Assembly (NCBI GenBank): GCA_027186245.1
Contig: CP114481.1
Location: 28,055,501-28,119,500 of the forward strand
From: Coriaria nepalensis
Lineage: Eukaryota > Streptophyta > Magnoliopsida > Cucurbitales > Coriariaceae
Length of the DNA: 64,000 nt
Direction: 5' to 3'
Shown: positions 10,901-23,420 of the stretch, in pieces
How positions within the stretch are numbered: position 1 is the stretch's first letter
Layout: each line of letters starts with the position of its first letter
Notes under the pieces: model-generated
What the model was told of the DNA's origin: nothing
The model's database searches: none
The model's input: the letters and a program-made list of their open reading frames with translations, nothing else
Program-made: the position numbers and the translations under genes

Positions 10901-13520
10901 CTAAGTAAATGAATAGTTGCTTTCAATAGATCATCTGCAAGTTATGCACGAAATTCATGTTTAAAAGGTGAATTTAATCTGAAGTGATTTAGAATGATTT
11001 AATGAGTAAATGAGATGCAATAATATGACTTTAACACTAAAAAAATGCATAGTTGCCTTCAGTAGATCAATTGCAAGTTATGCATGAAAGTCGTGTTTTA
11101 AATGCAAAAATAGAATTAGTTTGCAGTGCTTTCAAACAATTTAATGATATCAAAAGACTGAATGATATGCTCTTTAAGGCTAAAATAATGCATTGTTGTC
11201 TTTATTAGATTAATTGCAAGTTATATAAGAAAATCATGTTTGAAAGGCAAAAATATAATTCGTTCGAATTCATTTATAATGATTTAATGACTAGAAGAGC
11301 CTCAATGACATCATTTTAAGGCTAAGTAAATGTATAGTTGCCTTCAATAGATCAACTGCAACTTATGCACGAAAGTCATGTTTAAAAGGCGAATTTCGTC
11401 TGAAGTGATTTAGAATGATTTAATGAGTAAAAGAGATGCAATAATATGACTTTAACAATAAAAATATGCATAGTTGCCTTCAGTAGATCAATCGCAAGTT
11501 ATGCATGAAAGTCATTTTTTAAATGTTAAAATCGAATTAGTTCGAAGTGCTTTCAAATAATTTGATGATATCAAAAGACTGAATGATATGCTCTTTAAGG
11601 ATAAAATAATGCATTGTTATATTCAATAGATTAATTGCAGGTTATGTAAGAAAATCATGTTTGAAGGACAAAAATATAATTCGTTCGAATTCATTTATAA
11701 TGGTTTAATGGCTAGAAGAGCCATAATGACATGATTTTAAGGCTAAGTAAATGTATAGTTGCCTTCAATAGAGCAACTACAAGTTATGCACGAAATTCAT
11801 GTTTAAAAGGCGAATTTCGTCTGAAGTGATTTAGAATGACTTAATGAGTAAAAGAGATGCAATAATATGACTTTAACACTAAAAAAATGCATAGTTGCCT
11901 TCAGTAGATCAATCGCAAGTTATGAATGAAAGTCGTGTTTTAAATGCAAAAATAGAATTAGTTTGCAGTGCTTCAAAACAATTTAATGATATCAAAAGAC
12001 TGAAAGATATGCTCTTTAAGGCTAAAATAATGCATTGTTGTCTTTATTAGATTAATTGCAAGTTATGTAAGAAAATCATGTTTGAAAGGCAAAAATATAA
12101 TTCGTTCGAATTCATTTATAATGATTTAATGACTAGAAGAGCCTCAATGACATGATTTTAAGGCTAAGTAATTGTATAGTTGCCTTCAATAGATCAACTG
12201 CAACTAATGCACGACAGTCATGTTTAAAAGGCGAATTTCGTCTGAAGTGATTTAAAATGATTTAATGAGTAAACGAGATGCAATAATATGAATTTAACAC
12301 TAAAAAAATGCATAGTTGCCTTCAGTAGATCAATTGCAAGTTATGCATGAATGTCGTGTTTTAAATGCAAAAATAGAATTAGTTTGCAGTGCTTCAAAAC
12401 AATTTAATGATATCAAAAGACTGAACGATATGCTCTTTAAGCCTAAAATAATGCATTGTTATATTCAATTGATTAATTGCAGGTTATGTAAGAAAATCAT
12501 GTTTAAGGGAAAAAAATATAATTCGTTCGAATTCATTTATAATGTTTTAATGGCTAGAAGAGCCTCAATGACATGATTTTAATGCTAAGTAAATGAATAG
12601 TTGCTTTCAATAGATCATCTGCAAGTTATGCACGAAATTCATGTTTAAAAGGTGAATTTCATCTGAAGTGATTTAAAATGATTTAATGAGTAAAAGAGAT
12701 GCAATAATATGACTTTAACACCAAAAAAATGCATAGTTGCCTTCAGTATATCAATTGCAAGTTATGCATGAAAGTCGTGTTTTAAATGCAAAAATAGAAT
12801 TAGTTTGCAGTGCTTTCAAACAATTAATGATATCAAAAGACTCAATGATTTGCTCTTTAAGGCTAAAATAATGCATTGTTGTCTTTATTAGATTAATTGC
12901 ACGTTATGTAAGAAAATCATGTTTGAAAGGCAAAAATATAATTCGTTCGAATTCATTTATAATGATTTAATGACTAGAAGAGCCTCAATGACATCATTTT
13001 AAGGCTAAGTAAATGTATAGTTGCCTTCAATAGATCAACTGCAACTTATGCACGAAAGTCATGTTTAAAAGGCGAATTTCGTCTGAAGTGATTTAGAATG
13101 ATTTAATGAGTAAAAGAGATGCAATAATATGACTTTAACAATAAAAATATGCATAGTTGCCTTCAGTAGATCAATCGCAAGTTATGCATGAAAGTCGTTT
13201 TTTAAATGTTAAAATCGAATTAGTTCGAAGTGCTTTCAAACAATTTAATGATATCAAAAGACTGAATGATATGCACTTTAAGGATAAAATAATGCATTGT
13301 TATATTCAATAGATTAATTGCAGGTTATGTAGGAAAATCATGTTTGAAAGGCAAAAATATAATTCGTTCGAATTCATTTATAATGATTTAATGACTAGAA
13401 GAGCCTCAATGACATCATTTTAAGGCTAAGTAAATGTATAGTTGCCTTCAATAGATCAACTGCAACTTATGCACGAAAGTCATGTTTAAAAGGCGAATTT
13501 CGTCTGAAGTGATTTAGAAT
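7940..13520 (+). repeat. Block X, copy 1 (about 5.6 kb segmental repeat)
   Basis: A run of about 13 trimers whose private variants recur in order at 16.78-21.51 kb. Anchors are AGTACTTTCAAACAATTTAT at 8178 (17013), ACATTGATTTAATGAGTAAC at 8886 (17721), AAGGAAAAAAAATATAATTC at 10821 (19655) and GTTATGTAGGAAAATC at 13324 (21314). The offset is 8,835 up to about 11.3 kb and about 7,990 afterwards, so this copy has two trimers (842 bp) that the other lacks. By eye only a few differences per trimer separate the copies. It contains a chance open frame at 12316-12576, not a gene. Confidence 0.88.
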
Positions 13521-16500
13521 GATTTAATGAGTAAAAGAGATGCAATAATATGACTTTAACACTAAAAAAATGCATAGTTGCCTTCAGTAGATCAATAGCA
13601 AGTTATGCATGAAAGTCGTGTTTTAAATGAAAAAATAGAATTAGTTCGAAGTGCTTTCAAACAATTTAATGCTATCAAAAGACTGAATAATATGCTCTTT
13701 AAAGCTAAAATAATGCATTGTTATATTCAATAGATTAATTGCAGGTTACGTAAGAAAATCATGTTTGAAAGACAAAAATATAATTCGTTCGAATTCATTT
13801 ATAATGGTTTAATGGCTAGAAGAGCCTCAATGACATGATTTTAAGGCTAAGTAATTGTATAGTTGCCTTCAATAGATCAACTGCAACTTGTGCACGAAAG
13901 TCATGTTTAAAAGGCGAATTTCGTATGAAGTGATTTAGAATGATTTAATGAGTAAACGAGATGCAATAATATGAATTTAACACTAAATAAATGCATAGTT
14001 GCCTTCAGTAGATCAATTGCAAGTTATGCATGAATGTCGTGTTTTAAATGCAAAAATAGAATTAGTTTGAAGTGCTTTCAAACAATTTAATGATATCAAA
14101 AGACTGAATGATATGCTCTTTAAGGCTAAAATAATGCATTGTTATATTCAATAGATTAATTGCAGGTTACTTAAGAAAATCATGTTAGAAGGACAAAAAT
14201 ATAATTCGTTCGAATTCATTTATAATGGTTTAATGGCTAGAAGATCCGCAATGACATGATTTTAAGGCAAATAATGTATAGTTGCCTTCAATAGATCAAC
14301 TACAAGTTATGCACGAAAGTCATGTTTAAAAGGCGAATTTCGTCTGAAGTGATTTAGAATGATTTCATGAGTAAAAGAGATGCAATAATATGACTTTAAC
14401 ACTAAAAAAATGCATAGTTGCCTTCAGTAGATCAATCGCAAGTTATGAATGAAAGTCGTGTTTTAAATGCAAAAATAGAATTAGTTTGAAGTGCTTTCAA
14501 ACAGGTTATTGATATCGAAAGACTGAATGATATGCTCTTTAAGGCTAAAATAATGCATTGTTGTCTTCAATTGATTAATTGTAGGTTATGGAAGAAAATC
14601 ATGTTTGAAGGGCAAAAATATGATTCGTTCGAATTCATTTATAATGATTTAATGCCTAGAAAAGCCTCAATGACATCATTTTAAGGCTAAGTAAATGTAT
14701 AGTTGCCTTCAATAGATCAACTGCAACTTATGCACGAAAGTCATGTTTAAAAGGCGAATTTCGTTTGAAGTGATTTATAATGATTTAATGAGTAAAAGAG
14801 ATGCAATAATATGACTTTAACAGTAAAAAAATGCATAGTTGCCTTCAGTAGATCAATAGCAAGTTATGCATGAAAGTCGTGTTTTAAATGAAAAAATAGA
14901 ATTAGTTCGAAGTGCTTTCAAACAATTTAATGCTATCAAAAGACTGAATAATATGCTCTTTAAAGCTAAAATAATGCATTGTTATATTCAATAGATTAAT
15001 TGCAGGTTACGTAAGAAAATCATGTTTGAAAGACAAAAATATAATTCGTCCGAATTCATTTATAATGGTTTAATGGCTAGAAGAGCCTCAATGACATGAT
15101 TTTAAGGCTAAGTAATTGTATAGTTGCCTTCAATAGATCAACTGCAACTTGTGCACGAAAGTCATGTTTAAAAGGCGAATTTCGTATGAAGTGATTTAGA
15201 ATGATTTAATGAGTAAACGAGATGCAATAATATGAATTTAACACTAAATAAATGCATAGTTGCCTTCAGTAGATCAATTGAAAGTTATGCATGAATGTCG
15301 TGTTTTAAATGCAAAAATAGAATTAGTTTGAAGTGCTTTCAAACAAGTTATTGATATCAAAAGACTGAATGATATGCTCTTTAAGGCTAAAATAATGCAT
15401 TGTTGTCTTCAATTGATTAATGGTAGGTTATGGAAGAAAATCATGTTTGAAGGGCAAAAATATGATTCGTTCGAATTCATTTATAATGATTTAATGCCTA
15501 GAAAAGCCTCAATGACATCATTTTAAGGCTAAGTAAATGTATAGTTGCCTTCAATAGATCAACTGCAACTTATGCACGAAAGTCATGTTTAAAAGGCGAA
15601 TTTCGTTTGAAGTGATTTATAATGATTTAATGAGTAAAAGAGATGCAATAATATGACTTTAACAGTAAAAAAATGCATAGTTGCCTTCAGTAGATCAATA
15701 GCAAGTTATGCATGAAAGTCGTGTTTTAAATGAAAAAATAGAATTAGTTCGAAGTGCTTTCAAACAATTTAATGCTATCAAAAGACTGAATAATATGCTC
15801 TTTAAAGCTAAAATAATGCATTGTTATATTCAATAGATTAATTGCAGGTTACGTAAGAAAATCATGTTTGAAAGACAAAAATATAATTCGTCCGAATTCA
15901 TTTATAATGGTTTAATGGCTAGAAGAGCCTCAATGACATGATTTTAAGGCTATGTAATTGTATAGTTGCCTTCAATAGATCAACTGCAACTTGTGCACGA
16001 AAGTCATGTTTAAAAGGCGAATTTCGTATGAAGTGATTTAGAATGATTTAATGAGTAAACGAGATGCAATAATATGAATTTAACACTAAATAAATGCATA
16101 GTTGCCTTCAGTAGATCAATTGCAAGTTATGCATGAATGTCGTGTTTTAAATGCAAAAATAGAATTAGTTTGAAGTGCTTTCAAACAATTTAATGATATC
16201 AAAAGACTGAATGATATGCTCTTTAAGGCTAAAATATTGCATTGTTGTCTTCAATAGATTAATTGTAGGTTATGGAAGAAAATCATGTTTGAAGGGAAAA
16301 AATATGATTCGTTCGAATTTATTTATAATGATTTAATGACTAAAAGAGCCTCAAACATGATTTTAAGGCTAAATAAATGTATAGTTGCCTTCAATAGATC
16401 AACTGCAACTTATGCACAAAAGTCATGTTTAAAAGGCGAATTTCGTCTGAAGTGATTTAGAATGATCTAATGAGTAAACGAGATGCAATAATATGAATTT

Positions 16501-16780
16501 AGCACTAAAAAAATGCATAGTTGCCTTCAGTAGATCAATCGCAAGTTATGCATGAATGTCGTGTTTTAAATGTAAAAATAGAATTAGATTAAGTGCTTTC
16601 AAACAATTTAATGATATCAAAAGACTGAATGATATGCTCTTTAAGGCTAAAATAATGCATTGTTATATTCAATAGATTAATTGCAAGTTATGTAAGAAAA
16701 TCATGTTTGAAAGGCAAAAATATAATTCGTTCGAATTCATTTATGATGATTTAATGACTAGAAGAGCCACAATGACATGA
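13520..16780 (+). repeat. Trimers with an 842 bp tandem duplication at 14.49-16.18 kb
   Basis: The rare B variant ending AAACAGGTTATTGATATC near 14,500 returns as AAACAAGTTATTGATATC near 15,343. The C variant ATGCCTAGAAAAGCC at 14,653 and 15,495, the B variant ATCAATAGCAAGTTATGC and GGTTACGTAAGAAAATC at 15,005 and 15,847 follow at the same 842 bp offset. The second copy ends near 16,180, where AAACAATTTAATGATATC returns. A third relative lies at about 7,340-7,950 and part of it at 13,570-13,850. Confidence 0.83.
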
Positions 16781-19700
16781 TTTTAAGGCTAAGTAATTGT
16801 ATAGTTGCCTTCAATAGATCAACTGCAACTTATGCACGACAGTCATGTTTAAAAGGCGAATTTCGTGTGAAGTGATTTAAAATGATTTAATGAGTAAACG
16901 AGATGCAATAATATGAATTTAACACTAAAAAAATGCGTAGTTGCCTTCAGTAGATCAATTGCAAGTTATGCATGAATGTCGTGTTTTAAATGCATAAATA
17001 GAATTAGTTTGAAGTACTTTCAAACAATTTATTGATTACAAAAGACTGAATGATATGCTCTTTAAGGCTAAAATAATGCATTGTTGTCTTTATTAGATTA
17101 ATTGCAAGTTATGTAAGAAAATCATGTTTGAAAGGCAAAAATATAATTCGTTCGAATTCATTTATAATGATTTAATGGCTAGAAGAGCCTCAGTGAAATG
17201 ATTTTTATGCTAAGTAAATGCATAGTTGCTTTCAATAGATCAACTGCAAGTTATGTGCGAAAGTCATGTTTAAAAGGTAAATTTCGTCTGAAGTGATTTA
17301 GAATGATTTAAAGAGTAAAAGAGATGCAATAATATGACTTTAACACTAAAATAATGCATAGTTGCCTTCAGTAGATTAATTGCAAGTTATGCATGAATGT
17401 CGTGTTTTAAATGTAAAAATAGAATTAGTTCGAAGTGCTTTCAAACAATTTAATGATATCAAAAGACTGTAAGATATGCTCTTTAAGGCTAAAATAATGC
17501 ATTGTTGTCTTCAATTGATTAATTGTAGGTTATGGAAGAAAATCATGTTTGAAGGGCAAAAATATGATTCGTTCGAATTCATTTATAATGATTTAATGAC
17601 TAGAAAAGCCTCAATAACATCATTTTAAGGCTAAGTAAATGTATAGTTGCCTTCAATAGATCAACAGCAACTTGTGCACGAAAGTCATGTTTAAAAGGCA
17701 AATTTCATCTGAAGTGATTTACATTGATTTAATGAGTAACCGAGATGCAACAATATCAATTTAACACTAAAAAAATGCATAGTTGCCTTCAGCAGATCAA
17801 TTGCAAGTTATGCATGAATGTCTTGTTTTAAATGCAAAAATAGAATTAGTTTGAAGTGCTTTCAAACAATTTAATGATATCAAAAGACTGAATGATATGC
17901 TCTTTAAGGCTAAAATAATGCATTGTTGTCTTTATTAGATTAATTGCAAGTTATGTAAGAAAATCATGTTTGAAAGGCAAAATATAATTCGTTCGAATTC
18001 ATTTATAATGATTTAATGACTAGAAGAGCCTCAATGACATCATTTTAAGGCTAAGTAAATGTATAGTTGCCTTCAATAGATCAACTGCAACTTATGCATG
18101 AAAGTCATGTTTAAAAGGCGAATTTCGTCTGAAGTGATTTAGAATGATTTAATGAGTAAACGAGATGCAATAATATGAATTTAACACTAAAAAAATGCAT
18201 AGTTGCCTTCAGTAGATCAATCGCAAGTTATGCATGAATGTCGTGTTTTAAATGCAAAAATAGAATAAGTTTGAAGTGCTTTCAAACAATTTAATGATAT
18301 CAAAAGACTGAATGATATGCTCTTTAAGGCTAAAATAATGCATTGTTATATTCAATAGATTAATTGCAGGTTATGTAAGAAAATCATGTTAGAAGGACAA
18401 AAATATAATTCGTTCGAATTCATTTATAATGGTTTAATGGCTAGAAGATCCGCAATGTCATGATTTTAAGGCAAATTAATGTATAGTTGCCTTCAATAGA
18501 TCAACTACAAGTTATGCACGAAAGTCATGTTTAAAAGGCGAATTTCGTCTGAAGTGATTTAGAATGATTTAATGAGTAAAAGAGATGCAATAATATGACT
18601 TTAACACTAAAAAAATGCATAGTTGCCTTCAGCAGATCAATTGCAAGTTATGCATGAATGTCTTGTTTTAAATGCAAAAATAGAATTAGTTTGAAGTGCT
18701 TTCAAACAATTTAATGATATCAAAAGACTGAATGATATGCTCTTTAAGGCTAAAATAATGCATTGTTGTCTTTATTAGATTAATTGCAAGTTATGTAAGA
18801 AAATCATGTTTGAAGGGCAAAAATATGATTCGTTCGAATTCATTTATAATGATTTAATGGCAAGAACAGCCTCAATGAAATGATTTTAAGGCTAAGCAAA
18901 TGCACAGTTGCTTTCAATAGATCAACTGCAAGTTATGCACGAAAGTCATGTTTAAAAGGTGATTTTCGTCTGAAGTGATTTAGAATGATTTAATGAGTAA
19001 AAGAGATGCAATAATATGACTTTACCACTAAAAAAATGCATAGTTGCCTTCAGTAAATCAATTGCAAGTTATGCATGAAAGTCGTGCTTTAAATGCAAAA
19101 ATAGAATTAGTTCTAAGTGCTTTCAAACAATTTAATGATCTGAAAAGACTGAATGATATGCTCTTTAAGGCTACAGTAATGCATTTTTGTATTCAATATA
19201 TTAATTGCAGGTGATGTAAGAAAATCATGTTTGAAGGGCAAAAATATGATTCGTTCGAATTCATTTATAATGATTTAATGGCAAGAACAGCCTCAATGAA
19301 ATGATTTTAAGGCTAAGCAAATGCACAGTTGCTTTCAATAGATCAACTGCAAGTTATGCACGAAAGTCATGTTTAAAAGGTGATTTTCGTCTGAAGTGAT
19401 TTAGAATGATTTAATGAGTAAAAGAGATGCAATAATATGACTTTACCACTAAAAAAATGCATAGTTGCCTTCAGTAGATCAATCGCAAGTTATGCATGAA
19501 AGTCGTGTTTTAAATGTAAAAATCGAATTAGTTCGAAGTGCTTTCAAACAATTTAATGATATCAAAAGACTGAATGATATGCTCTTTAAGGCTAAAATAA
19601 TGCATTGTTATATTCAATAGATTAATTGCAGGTTATGTAAGAAAATCATGTTTGAAGGAAAAAAATATAATTCGTTCGAATTCATTTATAATGGTTTAAT

Positions 19701-21510
19701 GGCTAGAAGAGCCTCAATGACATGATTTTAATGCTAAGTAAATGAATAGTTGCTTTCAATAGATCATCTGCAAGTTATGCACGAAATTCATGTTTAAAAG
19801 GTGAATTTAATCTGAAGTGATTTAGAATGATTTAATCAGTAAATGAGATGCAATAATATGACTTTAACACTAAAAAAATGCATAGTTGCCTTCAGTAGAT
19901 CAATTGCAAGTTATGCATGAAAGTCGTGTTTTAAATGCAAAAATAGAATTAGTTTGCAGTGCTTTCTAACAATTTAATGATATCAAAAGACTGAATGATA
20001 TGCTCTTTAAGGCTAAAATAATGCATTGTTGTCTTTATTAGATTAATTGCAAGTTATGTAAGAAAATCATGTTTGAAAGGCAAAAATATAATTCGTTCGA
20101 ATTCATTTATAATGATTTAATGACTAGAAGAGCCTCAATGACATGATTTTAAGGCTAAGTAATTGTATAGTTGCCTTCAATAGATCAACTGCAACTAATG
20201 CACGACAGTCATGTTTAAAAGGCGAATTTCGTCTGAAGTGATTTAAAATGATTTAATGAGTAAACGAGATGCAATAATATGAATTTAACACTAAAAAAAT
20301 GCATAGTTGCCTTCAGTAGATCAATTGCAAGTTATGCATGAATGTCGTGTTTTAAATGCAAAAATAGAATTAGTTTGCAGTGCTTCAAAACAATTTAATG
20401 ATATCAAAAGACTGAACGATATGCTCTTTAAGCCTAAAATAATGCATTGTTATATTCAATAGATTAATTGCAGGTTATGTAAGAAAATCATGTTTAACGG
20501 AAAAAAATATAATTCGTTCGAATTCATTTATAATGTTTTAATGGCTAGAAGAGCCTCAATGACATGATTTTAATGCTAAGTAAATGAATAGTTGCTTTCA
20601 ATAGATCATCTGCAAGTTATGCACGAAATTCATGTTTAAAAGGTGAATTTCATCTGAAGTGATTTAAAATGATTTAATGAGTAAAAGAGATGCAATAATA
20701 TGACTTTAACACCAAAAAAATGCATAGTTTCCTTCAGTATATCAATTGCAAGTTATGCATGAAAGTCGTGTTTTAAATGCAAAAATAGAATTAGTTTGCA
20801 GTGCTTTCAAACAATTAATGATATCAAAAGACTGAATGATTTGCTCTTTAAGGCTAAAATAATGCATTGTTGTCTTTATTAGATTAATTGCACGTTATGT
20901 AAGAAAATCATGTTTGAAAGGCAAAAATATAATTCGTTCGAATTCATTTATAATGATTTAATGACTAGAAGAGCCTCAATGACATCATTTTAAGGCTAAG
21001 TAAATGTATAGTTGCCTTCAATAGATCAACTGCAACTTATGCACGAAAGTCATGTTTAAAAGGCGAATTTCGTCTGAAGTGATTTAGAATGATTTAATGA
21101 GTAAAAGAGATGCAATAATATGACTTTAACAATAAAAATATGCATAGTTGCCTTCAGTAGATCAATCGCAAGTTATGCATGAAAGTCATTTTTTAAATGT
21201 TAAAATCGAATTAGTTCGAAGTGCTTTCAAACAATTTAATGATATCAAAAGACTGAATGATATGCTCTTTAAGGATAAAATAATGCATTGTTATATTCAA
21301 TAGATTAATTGCAGGTTATGTAGGAAAATCATGTTTGAAAGGCAAAAATATAATTCGTTCGAATTCATTTATAATGATTTAATGACTAGAAGAGCCTCAA
21401 TGACATCATTTTAAGGCTAAGTAAATGTATAGTTGCCTTCAATAGATCAACTGCAACTTATGCACGAAAGTCATGTTTAAAAGGCGAATTTCGTCTGAAG
21501 TGATTTAGAA
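16780..21510 (+). repeat. Block X, copy 2 (about 4.7 kb, shortened)
   Basis: Second copy of the block at 7.94-13.52 kb, with the same order of private variants. It lacks two trimers that copy 1 has at about 11.3-12.15 kb. The stretch at about 18,825-19,040 also differs from its partner at 9,990-10,200: it carries GGCAAGAACAGCC, CTAAGCAAATGCACAG and GGTGATTTTCGTC, which are the sequence found one trimer downstream at about 19,245-19,460. The pattern looks like a duplication followed by a deletion and a local copy-over. Confidence 0.86.
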
Positions 21511-22780
21511 TGATTTAATGAGTAAACGAGATGCAACAATATGAATTTAACACTAAAAAAATGCATAGTTTCCTTCAGTAGATCAATCGCAAGTTATGCA
21601 TGAATGTCGTGTTTTAAATGTAAAAATAGAATTAGTTTGAAGTGCTTCCAAACAATTTAATGATATCAAAAGACTGAATGATATGCTCTTTAAGGCTAAA
21701 ATAATGCATTGTTGTCTTTATTAGATTAATTGCAAGTTATGTAAGAAAATCATGTTTGAAAGGCAAAAATATAATTCGTTCGAATTCATTTATAATGATT
21801 TAATGACTAGAAGAGCCTCAATGACATCATTTTAAGGCTAAGTAAATGTATAGTTGCCTTCAATAGATCAACTGCAACTTATGCACGAAAGTCATGTTTA
21901 AAAGGCGAATTTCGTCTGAAGTGATTTAGAATGATTTAATGAGTAAACGAGATGCAATAATATGAATTTAACACTAAAAAAATGCATAGTTGCCTTCAGT
22001 AGATCAATCGCAAGTTATGCATGAATGTCGTTTTTTAAATGTTAAAATCGAATTAGTTCGTAGTGCTTTCAAACAATTTAATGATATCAAAAGACTGAAT
22101 GATATGCTCTTTAAGGATAAAATAATGCATTGTTATATTCAATAGATTAATTGCAGGTTATGTAGGAAAATCATGTTTGAAAGGCAAAAATATAATTCGT
22201 TCGAATTCATTTATAATGATTTAATGACTAGAAGAGCCTCAATGACATCATTTTAAGGCTAAGTAAATGTATAGTTGCCTTCAATAGATCAACTGCAACT
22301 TATGCACGAAAGTCATGTTTAAAAGGCGAATTTCGTCTGAAGTGATTTAGAATGATTTAATGAGTAAACGAGATGCAATAACATGAATTTAACACTAAAA
22401 AAATGCATAGTTGCCTTCAGTAGATCAATCGCAAGTTATGCATGAATGTCGTGTTTTAAATGTAAAAATAGAATTAGTTTGAAGTGCTTTCAAACAATTT
22501 AATGATATCAAAAGACTGAATGATATGCTCTTTAAGGCTAAAATAATGCATTGTTGTCTTTATTAGATTAATTGCAAGTTATGTAAGAAAATCATGTTTG
22601 AAAGGCAAAATATAATTCGTTCGAATTCATTTATAATGATTTAATGACTAGAAGAGCCTCAATGACATCATTTTAAGGCTAAGTAAATGTATAGTTGCCT
22701 TCAATAGATCAACTGCAACTTATGCACGAAAGTCATGTTTAAAAGGCGAATTTCGTCTGAAGTGATTTAGAATGATTTAA
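21180..22780 (+). repeat. 842 bp tandem duplication, about 1.9 copies
   Basis: GTTATGTAGGAAAATC occurs at 21,314 and 22,156, and TTTTTTAAATGTTAAAATCG at about 21,190 and 22,032. The C lineage GTCTTTATTAG follows at about 21,715 and 22,557. Upstream of 21,180 and downstream of 22,780 the two copies part, with GTAAAAGAG against GTAAACGAG and ATGTGTAAAAG against ATGAGTAAACG. The left end overlaps the end of block X copy 2. Confidence 0.82.
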
Positions 22781-23420
22781 TGTGTAAAAGAGATGCAATA
22801 ATATGACTTTAACAATAAAAATATGCATAGTTGCCTTCAGTAGATGAATAGCAAGTTATGCATGAAAGTCGTGTTTCAAATGCAAAAATAGAATTAGTTC
22901 GAAGTGCTTTCAAACAATTTAATAATGTCAAAAGACTGAATGATATGCTCTTTAAGGCTAAAATAATGCATTGTTATATTCAATAGATTAATTGCAGGTT
23001 ATGTAAGAAAATCATGTTTGAAGGACAAAAATATAATTCGTTCGAATTCATTTATAATGGTTTAATGGCTAAAAGAGCCTCAATGACATGATTTTAAGGC
23101 TAAGTAATTGTATAGTTGCCTTCAGTAGAGCAACTACAAGTTATGCACGAAAGTCATGTTTAAAAGGCGAATTTCGTCTGAAGTGATTTAGAATGATTTA
23201 ATGAGTAAACGAGATGCAATAATATGAATTTAACACTAAAAAAATGCATAGTTGCCTTCAGTAGATCAATCGAAATTTATGCATGAATGTCGTGTTTTAA
23301 ATGCAAAAATAGAATTTGTTTGAAGTGCTTTCAAACAATTTAATGATCTGGAAAGACTGAATGATATGCTCTTTACGGCTAAAATAATGCATTTTTGTAT
23401 TCAACAGATTAATTGCAAGT
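22780..23420 (+). repeat. Ordinary satellite trimers
   Basis: About one and a half trimers joining the 842 bp duplication to the octamer array. The stretch holds a B of the GATCTG lineage that reads GATCTGGAAAGACTG near 23,343. It is followed by a C whose usual CAATAGATT reads CAACAGATT at about 23,402. Nothing but satellite is seen. Confidence 0.85.

Noticed and set aside
12316..12576. Open frame of 86 codons on the plus strand as a possible gene
   Set aside because: It starts at TTG and lies entirely in one B-C pair of the satellite. It is open only because two recurrent stop positions happen to be changed in this copy; no other copy I checked has it intact.
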